DNA from: Pseudomonas sp. ATCC 13867
GTDB taxonomy: Bacteria > Pseudomonadota > Gammaproteobacteria > Pseudomonadales > Pseudomonadaceae
Reading direction: 5' to 3'
DNA: 64,000 nt
Assembly: GCF_000349845.1 (NCBI RefSeq)
Contig: NC_020829.1
Span: 1,612,001 to 1,676,000 of the forward strand
Numbering within the stretch: position 1 is the stretch's first letter; every line of letters starts with the position of its first letter. Below, piece by piece: positions 1 through 7,337 of the stretch. A model generated the notes under the pieces. The model searched no databases, was not told the origin of the DNA, and worked only from the letters and a program-made list of their open reading frames with translations. The position numbers and the translations under genes were made by a program.

Positions 1-410
1 CGGATTATCTGGCGCAACACGGCGTGCCGCAGTCGCCGGCGGAACTGGCCGGGCATTCCTGCCTGCAGAACACCCATTACCAGGACAGCGGCATCTGGCT
101 CTACCAGCGCCATCACGAACTGTTCCGGGTGACGGTCAGCGGCCTGCTGGCGAGCAACCACTACACCTTGCTGAAGAAGGCGGCGCTGGCCGGCGCGGGT
201 ATCAGCCGGCTGCCGTCCTACATGATTCAGCAGGAATTGGCTGAAGGTCGCCTGATCTGGCTGCTGCGCGAGTACCAGACCCGTACCCAACCGGTATTCC
301 TCATCCATCCGTACCAGGGCCGCCTGCCGCGCCGCACGCAGTTGCTGGCGGGCTACCTGCTGCGCTGGTTCGAGCAGAGCCGGCAGCAACTGGTCGCACT
401 GGAAGGCTGA
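1..410 (+). CDS. LysR-family transcriptional regulator, C-terminal part (5' end outside window)
   Basis: The reading frame is open from base 3 and ends with TGA at 408-410, so only about the last 135 residues are present. The visible part is a LysR substrate-binding domain: it begins with the DYLAQHG segment, continues with SPAELAGHSCL, typical of the effector-domain hinge region, and has the late GAGISRLPSYM segment that usually follows the GL/AL..G.GI..LP pattern. The DNA-binding N-terminus is missing, so neither target nor effector can be inferred. A short weak hairpin followed by five T (471-489) lies downstream and may end its transcript. Confidence 0.85.
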   Translation, partial: DYLAQHGVPQSPAELAGHSCLQNTHYQDSGIWLYQRHHELFRVTVSGLLASNHYTLLKKAALAGAGISRLPSYMIQQELAEGRLIWLLREYQTRTQPVFLIHPYQGRLPRRTQLLAGYLLRWFEQSRQQLVALEG

Positions 411-514
411 AGAAAGCTTCGTCCAGGTCTGTTCGGCATTGGTTCAGAGAGGGTTCAGGGTGGGAGGCTTAGGCTTTGAGCCTGTTTTTCTGAAGGCTCC
501 CCGAGGCTGTTGCC

Positions 515-979
515 ATGAACCGTTCCGCCCTGTCGATTGCGCTGCTGCTGACACTCGGCTGCGCCGCCGCCCAAGCCGGGAGCGGGGATTTCTGGTACCT
601 GCAGAGCAGTGTCTACACCACTCACTGGAGCCACGACCCGGAGCACAACAACCACCAGGATCTGATCGGCCTCGAGCGCAATCGAGCCGACGGTATCGTG
701 TTCGGCGGGGCGACCTTCCGCAACTCCTTCAGCCAGCGCTCCAACTATGCCTACGTCGGCAAGCGTTTCGACCGGGAGGGTACGCCGTTCTACGCCAAGG
801 TTACCGGCGGTGCGTTGCAGGGTTATCACGGCAAGTACCGCGACAAGATCCCGCTGAACCGCTACGGCGTGGCACCGGCGATCATTCCTTCCCTCGGCGT
901 TCGCCTCGGGCCGGTCGGCACCGAGCTGGTGGTGCTGGGCAATTCCGCCGCGATGATCAACGTCGGCGCAGGTTTCTGA
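515..979 (+). CDS. Small exported PagP-like beta-barrel candidate (often annotated sn-glycerol-3-phosphate transporter)
   Basis: A 154-residue protein with a clear Sec signal peptide (residues 1-21, cleavage after AQA). The mature part starts GSGDFWYLQSSVYTTHW, is rich in Tyr/Phe/Gly and ends GAGF, which suggests a small membrane or periplasmic beta structure. The HNNHQDLIGLER and GKYRDKIPLN segments recall a conserved pseudomonad family that databases often label sn-glycerol-3-phosphate transporter; that label is unsupported by any transporter fold, and the size and pattern are closer to PagP-like barrels. The function is unknown. It is monocistronic, bounded by the strong bidirectional hairpin at 995-1043. 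Confidence 0.75.
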   Translation: MNRSALSIALLLTLGCAAAQAGSGDFWYLQSSVYTTHWSHDPEHNNHQDLIGLERNRADGIVFGGATFRNSFSQRSNYAYVGKRFDREGTPFYAKVTGGALQGYHGKYRDKIPLNRYGVAPAIIPSLGVRLGPVGTELVVLGNSAAMINVGAGF

Positions 980-994
980 AGATCACTGAATTGA

Positions 995-1043
995 AAACGG
1001 GCGTGGGCTGCGAGGGGTAAACCTCCGTAGCCCACGCCCGTTT
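995..1043. terminator. Bidirectional rho-independent terminator
   Basis: A perfect 15-bp inverted repeat (995-1009 with 1029-1043) with AAA on one side and TTT on the other, plus a smaller inner stem. It sits between the convergent genes for the exported protein and the phospholyase-like aminotransferase, so it can serve both strands. Confidence 0.85.
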
Positions 1044-1060
1044 CTGCCTGCGCTGTCGAT

Positions 1061-2383
1061 TCAGCCGGCAACTTCCTGCAATGCCTTGTCCAGGCAGTCG
1101 ATGAACAGCTCGGCGTGTTCCTGCTCGAAGGCCAGCAGCGGGCGGATCTTCAGGATGTTCTCCAATGGGCCGGCGGCGCTGATCAGCACGCCGCGTTCGC
1201 GCATGGCGTTGACCACGCGGCGGGTCTGGTGGGCGGCGGGCGTCTTGTCGGCGCGCTCGGTCACCAGTTCGACGCCGAGGAACAACCCCGCGCCGCGCAC
1301 GTCGCCGATCAGTTCATGGCGCTCGGCCAGCTTGCGGATGCCCTGGAGCATGAAGTCGCCAATGCGCTGCGAGCGTTCCTGCAAGCGTTCGTCGCGGATC
1401 ACGTCGAGCACCGCCTGGGCCGCCGCGCAGGACACCGGGTTGCCGCCGAAGGTGTTGAAGTAGCGTACGTTGCGCCCGAAGGTATCGAGGATGTCCGCCC
1501 GGGCCACCACGCCGGCGATCGGCTGGCCGTTGCCCATCGGCTTGCCGAGGGTGACCAGGTCCGGCTGCACGCCGTGGCGCTGGAAGCCCCACATCGTCGC
1601 GCCGGTACGGGCGAAGCCGCTTTGTACTTCGTCGGCGATGTAGAGCAGGCCTTCGTCGCGGGCAACCTTCACCGCTTCGCTGAGGAAACCGGCTGGATCG
1701 GGCAGCACGCCGTCGCTGGCGAAGATGCCGTCGAGCAGCAGCGCGGCGGGCTTGATGCCGTGGGCGCGCAGGTCGGCGATGGCGGCGCGCACGTCGTCGG
1801 CCAGGGTCCTGGCGACGTTTTCGGCGCCGAGCCGGTAGGCGTCCGGCGCACGCACGGTACGGGCGTGGGCGGGCAGGGTGATGCCGCTGCCCAGGGCGGG
1901 CGAGAGTTCGGAGATGTCGCCGGTGACGCCGTGGTAGGCGAAGCGGGTGATGATCACCCCGGTGCCGCCGGTGTAGTGGCGGGCGATGCGCAGGGCGAGG
2001 TCGTTGGCCTCGCTGCCGGTGCAGGTGAACATCGCCTGGTCGAGGCCGGCGGGGAAGGTGGAGAGCAGGTCCTCGGCGTAGTCGAGGATGCCTTCCTGCA
2101 GGTAGCGGGTGTGGGTGTTCAGCACCGCCGCCTGGCTGGCGATGGCCTGCACCACGCGCGGGTGGCAGTGGCCGATGGAGGCGACGTTGTTGTAGGCATC
2201 GAGGTAGCGGTTGCCCTGCTTGTCATAGAGCCAGACCCCTTCGCCGCGCACGGTGTGCAGCGGGCGCTCGTAGAACAGCCGGTAGGCCGGGCCGAGCAGG
2301 CGCTCGCGGCGCTCGATCAGGCGGCGCTCTTCAGCGCTCAGGCGGTCGGCGTCGGCCGGGCTGAATCCGTTGGGCATGGTCAT
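1061..2383 (-). CDS. Class III PLP enzyme, probable amino-alcohol O-phosphate phospholyase
   Basis: A 440-residue fold-type I PLP enzyme of the class III aminotransferase group. Visible family marks are the N-terminal LFYERPLHTVRGEG and YLDAYNNVASIGHCHP segments, the cofactor-binding TGSEAND, the DEVQSGFARTG aspartate region, the Schiff-base lysine in LGKPMGNG and the FNTFGGNPVSC loop. The YNNV..GHCHP pattern is that of the AGXT2L1/AGXT2L2 branch, which catalyses elimination of ammonia and phosphate from phosphoethanolamine or 5-phosphohydroxylysine rather than transamination. The ATG at 2383 follows an AGGAG site and overlaps the stop of the upstream kinase gene by 4 bp (ATGA), implying coupled translation. 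The phospholyase call is inferred from motif and context; a plain omega-aminotransferase remains possible. Confidence 0.8.
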   Translation of the reverse strand: MTMPNGFSPADADRLSAEERRLIERRERLLGPAYRLFYERPLHTVRGEGVWLYDKQGNRYLDAYNNVASIGHCHPRVVQAIASQAAVLNTHTRYLQEGILDYAEDLLSTFPAGLDQAMFTCTGSEANDLALRIARHYTGGTGVIITRFAYHGVTGDISELSPALGSGITLPAHARTVRAPDAYRLGAENVARTLADDVRAAIADLRAHGIKPAALLLDGIFASDGVLPDPAGFLSEAVKVARDEGLLYIADEVQSGFARTGATMWGFQRHGVQPDLVTLGKPMGNGQPIAGVVARADILDTFGRNVRYFNTFGGNPVSCAAAQAVLDVIRDERLQERSQRIGDFMLQGIRKLAERHELIGDVRGAGLFLGVELVTERADKTPAAHQTRRVVNAMRERGVLISAAGPLENILKIRPLLAFEQEHAELFIDCLDKALQEVAG

Positions 2384-3477
2384 GGGCGGGGCTCCTCTTT
2401 TCCGCTGGAGATGGAGTGGGCCGGGGCGCGGCAGGCGGCGGCGATCTGTTCCTGCGCCTGCTCGCGGCTCAGGCGGGCCAGGCCTTGCAGACCCTGCCAG
2501 GCGTGACGGGTGTTGCGCAGGATGTAGTCGCGGTTCTCGGGATGCAGGCTGGCGCGCCAGGCGGTGATGCACAGGGTCATGATCAGGCGCGTGGCGATCA
2601 GGTCGGCGAGGATTTCCTGCTCGGCCTCAAGCAGCGGGCAGCGTCGGTGGTAGGCGGCGATCATCTCGCAGGCGGGGGCCAGCGGCGCGTCCGGTTCGCC
2701 CACCTGGTAGGCGGCGGCGACGCCGAGGTCGTTGATCAGCGGGGCGTGGACCATGTCGCCGAAGTCGAGGATGTTGCGCAGCAGGTCGGGATGCGCGGCG
2801 TCGACGATGACATTGTGCGGATTCAGGTCGTTATGGATGACCTGGGCGCGCAGCGTGGCCTGGCGGGGCAGTGCGTGGCGCTCGAAGTTATCGAGGAAGC
2901 GTTCGACCAGCGCGCGCTGCTCGCGGTCCTCGATGTAGGCCAGCAGCCGGCGCAGGCGCGAGGCGTGCTTCATGTCCCACAGCAGTTCGTGGCCGGACGC
3001 CGGGTGTTCGAAGCCGTTGAGCGCCAGTCCGAGGCGCGCCAGGGCGTCGCCGAGGTTTTCACGCAGGGCGCGGCTGCGTTGCGGCACGCGGTGCAGCGGT
3101 ACGCCGTCGACGAAGGAGAACAGCCGCGCAAGCATTGGCTGGCCGTCGACTTCCACAGGCATCTGGTACTCGCCGCCCAGCGAGGGATAGACGCGCTGCA
3201 CGGCCAGGGTTGGGTCGGCAGCTTCGACACGCAGCAGGGCGCGGGTCTGGAAGTCTACCACCTGCGGATCTTCCAGCGGGTGGGAGAGCTTGAGCAGGCG
3301 GTCGCCGCCGTGGCCGTGGCTGATGTGGAAGTTCAGGTCGCGTTCGCCGGCGAGGCGGTTCAGCGTGCCGCGCTGGCCGAAGTATTCCTCGGCAATGGCG
3401 GTGGCCTGGACGTCGCTCACTTGGGCGGGAGCCGCTTCCAGCAGGTGGTCGTGGACGGGCGCGGTGTTGAGGGGCAC
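2380..3477 (-). CDS. APH-family phosphotransferase, hydroxylysine-kinase-like
   Basis: A 365-residue aminoglycoside-phosphotransferase-fold kinase. It has the LAGERDLNFHI substrate/nucleotide segment near the N-terminus, the catalytic-loop motif HNDLNPHNVIVD and the metal-binding ILDFGDMVHAPLINDL motif, as in hydroxylysine kinase (HYKK/AGPHD1) and homoserine-kinase-like members. I chose the GTG at 3477 because a GGAG sits 8 bases upstream; the frame stays open for a further 120 bases upstream without family-like sequence. It probably phosphorylates the hydroxyl of an amino alcohol to feed the overlapping phospholyase gene. True aminoglycoside resistance is unlikely given the catabolic neighbours. 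The substrate cannot be read from sequence. Confidence 0.8.
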   Translation of the reverse strand: MPLNTAPVHDHLLEAAPAQVSDVQATAIAEEYFGQRGTLNRLAGERDLNFHISHGHGGDRLLKLSHPLEDPQVVDFQTRALLRVEAADPTLAVQRVYPSLGGEYQMPVEVDGQPMLARLFSFVDGVPLHRVPQRSRALRENLGDALARLGLALNGFEHPASGHELLWDMKHASRLRRLLAYIEDREQRALVERFLDNFERHALPRQATLRAQVIHNDLNPHNVIVDAAHPDLLRNILDFGDMVHAPLINDLGVAAAYQVGEPDAPLAPACEMIAAYHRRCPLLEAEQEILADLIATRLIMTLCITAWRASLHPENRDYILRNTRHAWQGLQGLARLSREQAQEQIAAACRAPAHSISSGKEEPRP

Positions 3478-3601
3478 GGGTACATCTCCAGCGGGTTCAG
3501 CGTGGGTGGAGCGGGTAGCGCGGTACTGCGGGTTCAGGCGGACAGGCGCTGCGGCGAGGCTGGCGCGACCGTCCGGGGCGGGCCGGACGGTCGCCACCGG
3601 C

Positions 3602-4630
3602 TTACTTGCTCGCCCAGGCGTTGAAGCGTTGTTCCAGTTCCTCGCCGTGGTCGATCCAGAACTCGGTGTCCATCGCGCGTGCGTTTTCCAGGTTCTGCGG
3701 CGCGGTGGGCAGCTTCGGCGCGATGGCCGGGTCGATCAGCGGGATGGTGTTCTTGTTGGTCGGGCCGTAGGGGATGCTCTCGGCGAAGACCTTCTGCTGC
3801 TCGGGCTTGTTGGCCAGGGCGATGAACTGCTCGGAGAGCTCCTTCTTCGGGCTGCCCTTGACGATGGCCCAGTGGTCCAGGTCGTAGATGCTGCCGTTCC
3901 ACTGGATGGCGAAGTCGCGGCCTTCCTTCTGCGCGGTGGCGACGCGGCCGTTGTAGGCGCTGGTCATCACCACGTCGCCGGCGGCCAGCCATTGCAGCGG
4001 TTGCGCGCCGGCTTCCCACCACTGGATGTAGGGCTTGATCTCGTCGAGTTTCTTGAACGCGCGGTCCACGCCTTCCTTGGTGCCGAGCACCTTGTACAGG
4101 TCGGCCTGTTTCACGCCGTCCGCTTCCAGGGCGAACTCCAGGGTGAACTTGGCGCCACGGCGCAGGCCGCGCTTGCCCGGGTACTTCTTCACGTCCCAGA
4201 AGTCGGCCCAGCCGGTCGGGGCGCTGGCGAGCTTCTTGGCGTCATAGGTCAGCACCGTGGACCAGATGAAGATGCCCACGCCGCAGTCGCTCACGGCCGC
4301 ATCGAGGAAGTCCTCGCGCTTGCCCAGCTTCGACCAGTCGAGCTGCTCGAACAGGCCTTCGCTGCAACCGCGCATGAGTTCCGGGGATTCCACCTCGACC
4401 ACGTCCCAACTGGTCTTGCCGGTGTCGGCCATGACCTTGATCTTGGCCATCTCGCCGTTGTATTCGGCGCCCTGGACGGTGACCTTGGCCTGTTGCTCGA
4501 AGGGTTTGTAGAAGGCCTTTTCCTGGGCCACCTTGTTATCGCCACCGAAGGACACCACGGTCAGTGTCTCGGCGTGGAGCTGGGCGGCGCCGCCGGCCAG
4601 CATCATCAGTGCTACGGCTTTCTTGAACAT
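3602..4630 (-). CDS. Periplasmic PotD-like extracellular solute-binding protein
   Basis: A 342-residue family-1 extracellular solute-binding protein. A Sec signal peptide (residues 1-20, ending QLHA-ET) is followed by TLTVVSFGGDN, the usual first beta strand of the PotD/PotF-like group; later GRVATAQKEG and IPYGPTNKN segments fit polyamine or cation binders. ATG at 4630 has AGGAG 7 bases upstream. It is the first gene of the minus-strand arm, ahead of the kinase and phospholyase genes (124-bp gap to the kinase), so it probably delivers the amine they degrade. No permease or ATPase subunit gene is present in this locus, so it must work with a transporter encoded elsewhere. Confidence 0.85.
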   Translation of the reverse strand: MFKKAVALMMLAGGAAQLHAETLTVVSFGGDNKVAQEKAFYKPFEQQAKVTVQGAEYNGEMAKIKVMADTGKTSWDVVEVESPELMRGCSEGLFEQLDWSKLGKREDFLDAAVSDCGVGIFIWSTVLTYDAKKLASAPTGWADFWDVKKYPGKRGLRRGAKFTLEFALEADGVKQADLYKVLGTKEGVDRAFKKLDEIKPYIQWWEAGAQPLQWLAAGDVVMTSAYNGRVATAQKEGRDFAIQWNGSIYDLDHWAIVKGSPKKELSEQFIALANKPEQQKVFAESIPYGPTNKNTIPLIDPAIAPKLPTAPQNLENARAMDTEFWIDHGEELEQRFNAWASK

Positions 4631-4734
4631 GCAATTACTCCTGGTCGGGCCAATCCGGCCCATCGAAAAGAAGGCAGCTTCAAGAGAAGGGCTGGGGCGG
4701 CCCGAGCTGGGAGGCCGACCGGTCGCCCGTTGGC

Positions 4735-4773
4735 TCAGGGTGAGGAGCGCGCGGTGCAGGTGCGGTCGAGCAT
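4735..4773 (-). CDS. Candidate 12-residue leader peptide upstream of the solute-binding protein
   Basis: A short ORF (MLDRTCTARSSP, then TGA) has a strong GGAGG ribosome-binding site with a 7-base spacer, better than many real genes nearby. It lies 104 bases upstream of the solute-binding gene and downstream of the likely operator, so it would be in the 5' leader of that transcript. Its composition gives no obvious attenuation cue (no run of one regulatory amino acid). It may be translated by chance. Confidence 0.3.
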   Translation of the reverse strand: MLDRTCTARSSP

Positions 4774-4840
4774 GGGATGTCCTCCAGTTTCTTGTTGTTG
4801 TTTGGAATTGGCTGACGCGAAGTCGATTTAAACACCTTCC

Positions 4841-4862
4841 AAAACATGATGCATCATGTTTT
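4841..4862. promoter_or_regulatory. Perfect 22-bp palindrome, likely GntR/FCD operator
   Basis: Bases 4841-4862 form an exact palindrome with core ATGATGCATCAT and A4/T4 ends, in the middle of the divergent promoter region. Dyads of this length with an AT-rich centre are typical of dimeric GntR/FCD regulators, and one such gene lies at the end of the plus-strand arm (5740-6438). I infer autoregulated control of both arms. Confidence 0.65.
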
Positions 4863-4932
4863 TATTTGATCCATTGCGCACGCCGATACTCGTCGTGCCA
4901 CCACGGACGTCCATTTTTTGCAGGGGGATGCA

Positions 4933-5667
4933 ATGAATCCGACCAAGACCTTGCTGCTCACCGGCGCCAGCCGCGGCATCGGCCACGCGACGGTGAAGCA
5001 CTTCAACGCCGCGGGCTGGCGCGTGTTCACCGCCTCGCGCCAGGACTGGAGCGCCGAATGCCCCTGGGCCGAAGGGCTGATCAACCACATCCACCTGGAC
5101 CTGGAAGACATCGACAGCGTGCAGGCCAGCCTGCCGCAGATCCGCGAAAAGCTCGGTGGCACCCTGCACGCGCTGGTGAACAACGCCGGCATCTCGCCGA
5201 AAGGGCAGGACGGGGAGCGCCTGGGCGTGCTGGAAAGCGACTACGCCACCTGGTTGAAAGTGTTCAACGTCAACCTGTTCTCCACCGCGCTGCTGGCGCG
5301 CGGGCTGTTCGATGAGCTGAAGGCGGCCAAGGGCTCGGTGATCAACGTCACCTCCATTGCCGGTTCACGGGTGCATCCCTTCGCCGGCGTCGCCTACGCC
5401 TGCTCCAAGGCCGCGCTGGCGGCGCTGACCCGCGAGATGGCCCACGACTTCGGCCCGCACGGCGTGCGCGTCAATGCCATCGCGCCGGGGGAGATCGATA
5501 CCGCGATCCTTTCCTCCGGGACCGAGCTGATCGTCGAGCGCGACATTCCCATGCACCGCCTGGGCAAGCCGGAGGAGGTCGCCTCGTTGATCCATTTCCT
5601 CTGCACCAGTGGCGCGTCCTACGTGAATGGCGCGGAAATCCACATCAACGGCGGCCAGCATGTGTGA
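4933..5667 (+). CDS. Short-chain dehydrogenase/reductase
   Basis: A 244-residue classical SDR. Visible motifs are TGASRGIG (cofactor glycine-rich turn, residues 10-17), NNAG, the catalytic Ser-Tyr-Lys set (VTSIAGS, then YACSK), the PGEIDT segment after strand 6, and a C-terminal NGAEIHINGGQHV typical of the family. An AGGGGG site precedes ATG 4933, favouring it over a TTG 15 bases earlier. It is the first gene of the plus-strand arm and is followed by the GntR regulator after 72 bp. It probably oxidises or reduces the amino-alcohol substrate or the aldehyde product of the neighbouring pathway; the substrate is unknown. Confidence 0.85.
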   Translation: MNPTKTLLLTGASRGIGHATVKHFNAAGWRVFTASRQDWSAECPWAEGLINHIHLDLEDIDSVQASLPQIREKLGGTLHALVNNAGISPKGQDGERLGVLESDYATWLKVFNVNLFSTALLARGLFDELKAAKGSVINVTSIAGSRVHPFAGVAYACSKAALAALTREMAHDFGPHGVRVNAIAPGEIDTAILSSGTELIVERDIPMHRLGKPEEVASLIHFLCTSGASYVNGAEIHINGGQHV

Positions 5668-5739
5668 TCCCGCTGGCATCCGGCGCGCTCAATCCGCATC
5701 ATGCGCGCCGGAAATGCCGCAGCACGCGATGAGAAAGCG

Positions 5740-6438
5740 ATGAACTACCCGATCGAAGGACTGAACCATTCCTACCTGGGCAGCGGCGTCTATGCGCTGT
5801 TGCGCGAGGCGCTGATCACCGGCCGCTTCAAGCCGGACGACCGCCTGCGTATCCGCGACCTGGCCCAGCAACTGGGTACCAGCGTGACCCCGGTGCGCGA
5901 CGCCATCCTGCAACTGGCCAAGGAACAGGCACTGGTACTCAGGACGCCGCGCGATATCCGCGTGCCGCTGCTTACCCGCGAGCAGTACCTGGAAATCCGC
6001 AGCATCCGCGTGGCCCTCGAAGGGCTGGCGGCCGAGACGGCTGCCGCCAGGGCCAGCGCCGAGCAATTGAATGCGCTGGAAGCCAACATCCGCGCCAACC
6101 TGGCGGCAATCCATGCCGAGGACCTGGTTTCGGCGCTCAAGCTCAATCAGGCGTTCCATTTCGCCCTGGCCGACGTCGCTGGCATGCCGCTGCTGCGCGC
6201 CTTCCTCGACAGCCTGTGGATGCGCACCGGCCCGCTGATCGCCCAGGCCTACGCCGACTTCAACGAGCGCATGGCCATCGAGCATCATTGGGACGTCCTG
6301 CGGGCGCTGCGCGAAGGCGACGGCACCGCCGCCCGCGCAGCGATCCACGCCGATCTGGTCGACGGCAGCGAAAAGATGCTGGAGTTCATTGCCCAGAGTG
6401 AGACTGAGGAGTCGCCTGCTGGTCGAGCTCCGTTGTAG
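5740..6438 (+). CDS. GntR-family (FCD domain) transcriptional regulator
   Basis: A 232-residue regulator. The N-terminal winged helix-turn-helix shows VYALLREALITGRFKPDDRLRIRDLAQQLGTS and TPVRDAILQL, the GntR signature in separate parts; the C-terminal all-helical FCD ligand domain has the Asp/His metal-type residues seen in NQAFHFALADVAG and EHHWDVL. ATG 5740 (MNYPIEG) starts where family members usually do; ATG 5701 is possible. It likely represses the divergent amino-alcohol locus through the palindrome at 4841-4862. Its stop codon TAG (6436-6438) lies inside a REP-like repeat, so the last residues may have been created by insertion of the repeat. Confidence 0.85.
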   Translation: MNYPIEGLNHSYLGSGVYALLREALITGRFKPDDRLRIRDLAQQLGTSVTPVRDAILQLAKEQALVLRTPRDIRVPLLTREQYLEIRSIRVALEGLAAETAAARASAEQLNALEANIRANLAAIHAEDLVSALKLNQAFHFALADVAGMPLLRAFLDSLWMRTGPLIAQAYADFNERMAIEHHWDVLRALREGDGTAARAAIHADLVDGSEKMLEFIAQSETEESPAGRAPL

Positions 6439-6500
6439 GAGCGAGCCGCTTCACACCCTGGTCGCCGGGAGATGTTCGCGAGCGGGAACTGCTCGACATG
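6434..6500. repeat. Degenerate REP-like repeat at the end of the GntR gene
   Basis: It begins with TGTAGGAGCGAGC, the same start as the other REP copies here, followed by a decayed right half containing TTCGCGAGCGGGAAC. It lies between convergent genes and supplies the GntR stop codon. Confidence 0.6.
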
Positions 6501-6528
6501 AAAAGGCCCGGCATCTGCCGGGCCTTTT
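6501..6528. terminator. Bidirectional terminator between GntR and DUF4197 genes
   Basis: The 12-bp stem AAAAGGCCCGGC / GCCGGGCCTTTT around a 4-base loop is flanked by A and T tracts on both sides, and separates two convergent genes. Confidence 0.85.
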
Positions 6529-6549
6529 CTTTTGCCGTTCGGGAGAGGC

Positions 6550-7227
6550 TCAGAGCACCCCGAACACCTTCTTCGCCAGGCCCGTGGCCGCGGCGGTGGG
6601 ATTCTGGCGAATGCCTTTCTCCTGTTCGGCGATGACCTTGAACAGGCCGTCCAGTGCTTCCTCGGTCACGTAGTTCTCGATGTTGGCGCTTTTCGCGTCG
6701 ACCACGCCGAAGGCGGCGGCCTGGCTGGCGAAGGCGTTGTACTGCTTGGCCACGCCGACCTGGTCGGTGGCCTGCTTGATGATCGGCAGGAACTTGGCGC
6801 GCAGTTGCTCGCGGCTGCTGCGGTCGAGGTATTCGGTGGCGGCATCGTCGCCACCCTGGAGGATGCCCTTGGCGTCGGTCACGGTCATCTTCTTCACGGC
6901 GTCCAGCAGCAGTGCCTGGGCCTGCGGCATGGCCGCCTCGGCGGCCTTGTTCATGCTGGCTTCCAGCTGGTCGACCTGCGCGCCCATGCCGAACTGCTTC
7001 ATGGTCTTGGCGGCCTTGCCCAGTTTGCCCGGCAGTTCGATGCGCACCTGCGGGTCATTGCTGAAGCCGCCAGGCTGGCTGAGCTGGCGCACGGCGACCT
7101 GCGCGCCCTGGGTCAATGCGTCCTTCAGGCCGCCCGAGGCGTCGCTCTGGCTGAGGTCGGAGAGGGACAGGGCGAAGGCGTTGACCGAGAGCAGGGCGCC
7201 GGCCAGCAGAGCGGGGATTCGCAACAT
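6550..7227 (-). CDS. DUF4197 domain exported protein
   Basis: A 225-residue protein with a Sec signal peptide (about residues 1-19, ending AFA). The mature domain shows LSQSDASGGLKDALTQGAQ, FGMGAQVDQLEASMNKAAE and GGDDAATEYLDRSS, the characteristic DUF4197 pattern. The family is periplasmic and helical, with no established function. AAGGAAG precedes ATG 7227. It is probably transcribed alone, ending at the shared terminator 6501-6528. Confidence 0.85.
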   Translation of the reverse strand: MLRIPALLAGALLSVNAFALSLSDLSQSDASGGLKDALTQGAQVAVRQLSQPGGFSNDPQVRIELPGKLGKAAKTMKQFGMGAQVDQLEASMNKAAEAAMPQAQALLLDAVKKMTVTDAKGILQGGDDAATEYLDRSSREQLRAKFLPIIKQATDQVGVAKQYNAFASQAAAFGVVDAKSANIENYVTEEALDGLFKVIAEQEKGIRQNPTAAATGLAKKVFGVL

Positions 7228-7337
7228 CGAAACTTCCTTGAACGGAGTTCGGCGGCCAGTGTGGCCGCCGAGGTGGAGAATGAGGCGGGGAGATTAACGG
7301 ACTGACGCCGCCAGGGAAAACCCGGCGGCGTGGTGAA

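Larger units (their letters stand above)
4631..4932. promoter_or_regulatory. Divergent intergenic control region of the amino-alcohol locus
   Basis: This 302-bp gap separates the solute-binding gene (minus) from the short-chain dehydrogenase gene (plus) and must hold the promoters of both arms. It contains the 22-bp palindrome at 4841-4862, a possible 12-codon upstream ORF at 4735-4773 on the minus strand, and a GGGCC/GGCCC hairpin just before the solute-binding gene. The flanks of the palindrome are locally AT-rich. No convincing sigma-70 pair could be fixed by eye. Confidence 0.6.

Noticed and set aside
1115..2506. Long plus-strand open frame (463 codons) opposite the phospholyase gene
   Set aside because: It is the complementary frame of a clear PLP enzyme, Gly/Ala/Val/His-rich without motifs; high GC produces such open frames in this genome.
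2380..3477. Aminoglycoside-resistance gene
   Set aside because: The APH fold is there, but sequence motifs and the overlapping phospholyase gene point to amino-alcohol metabolism.
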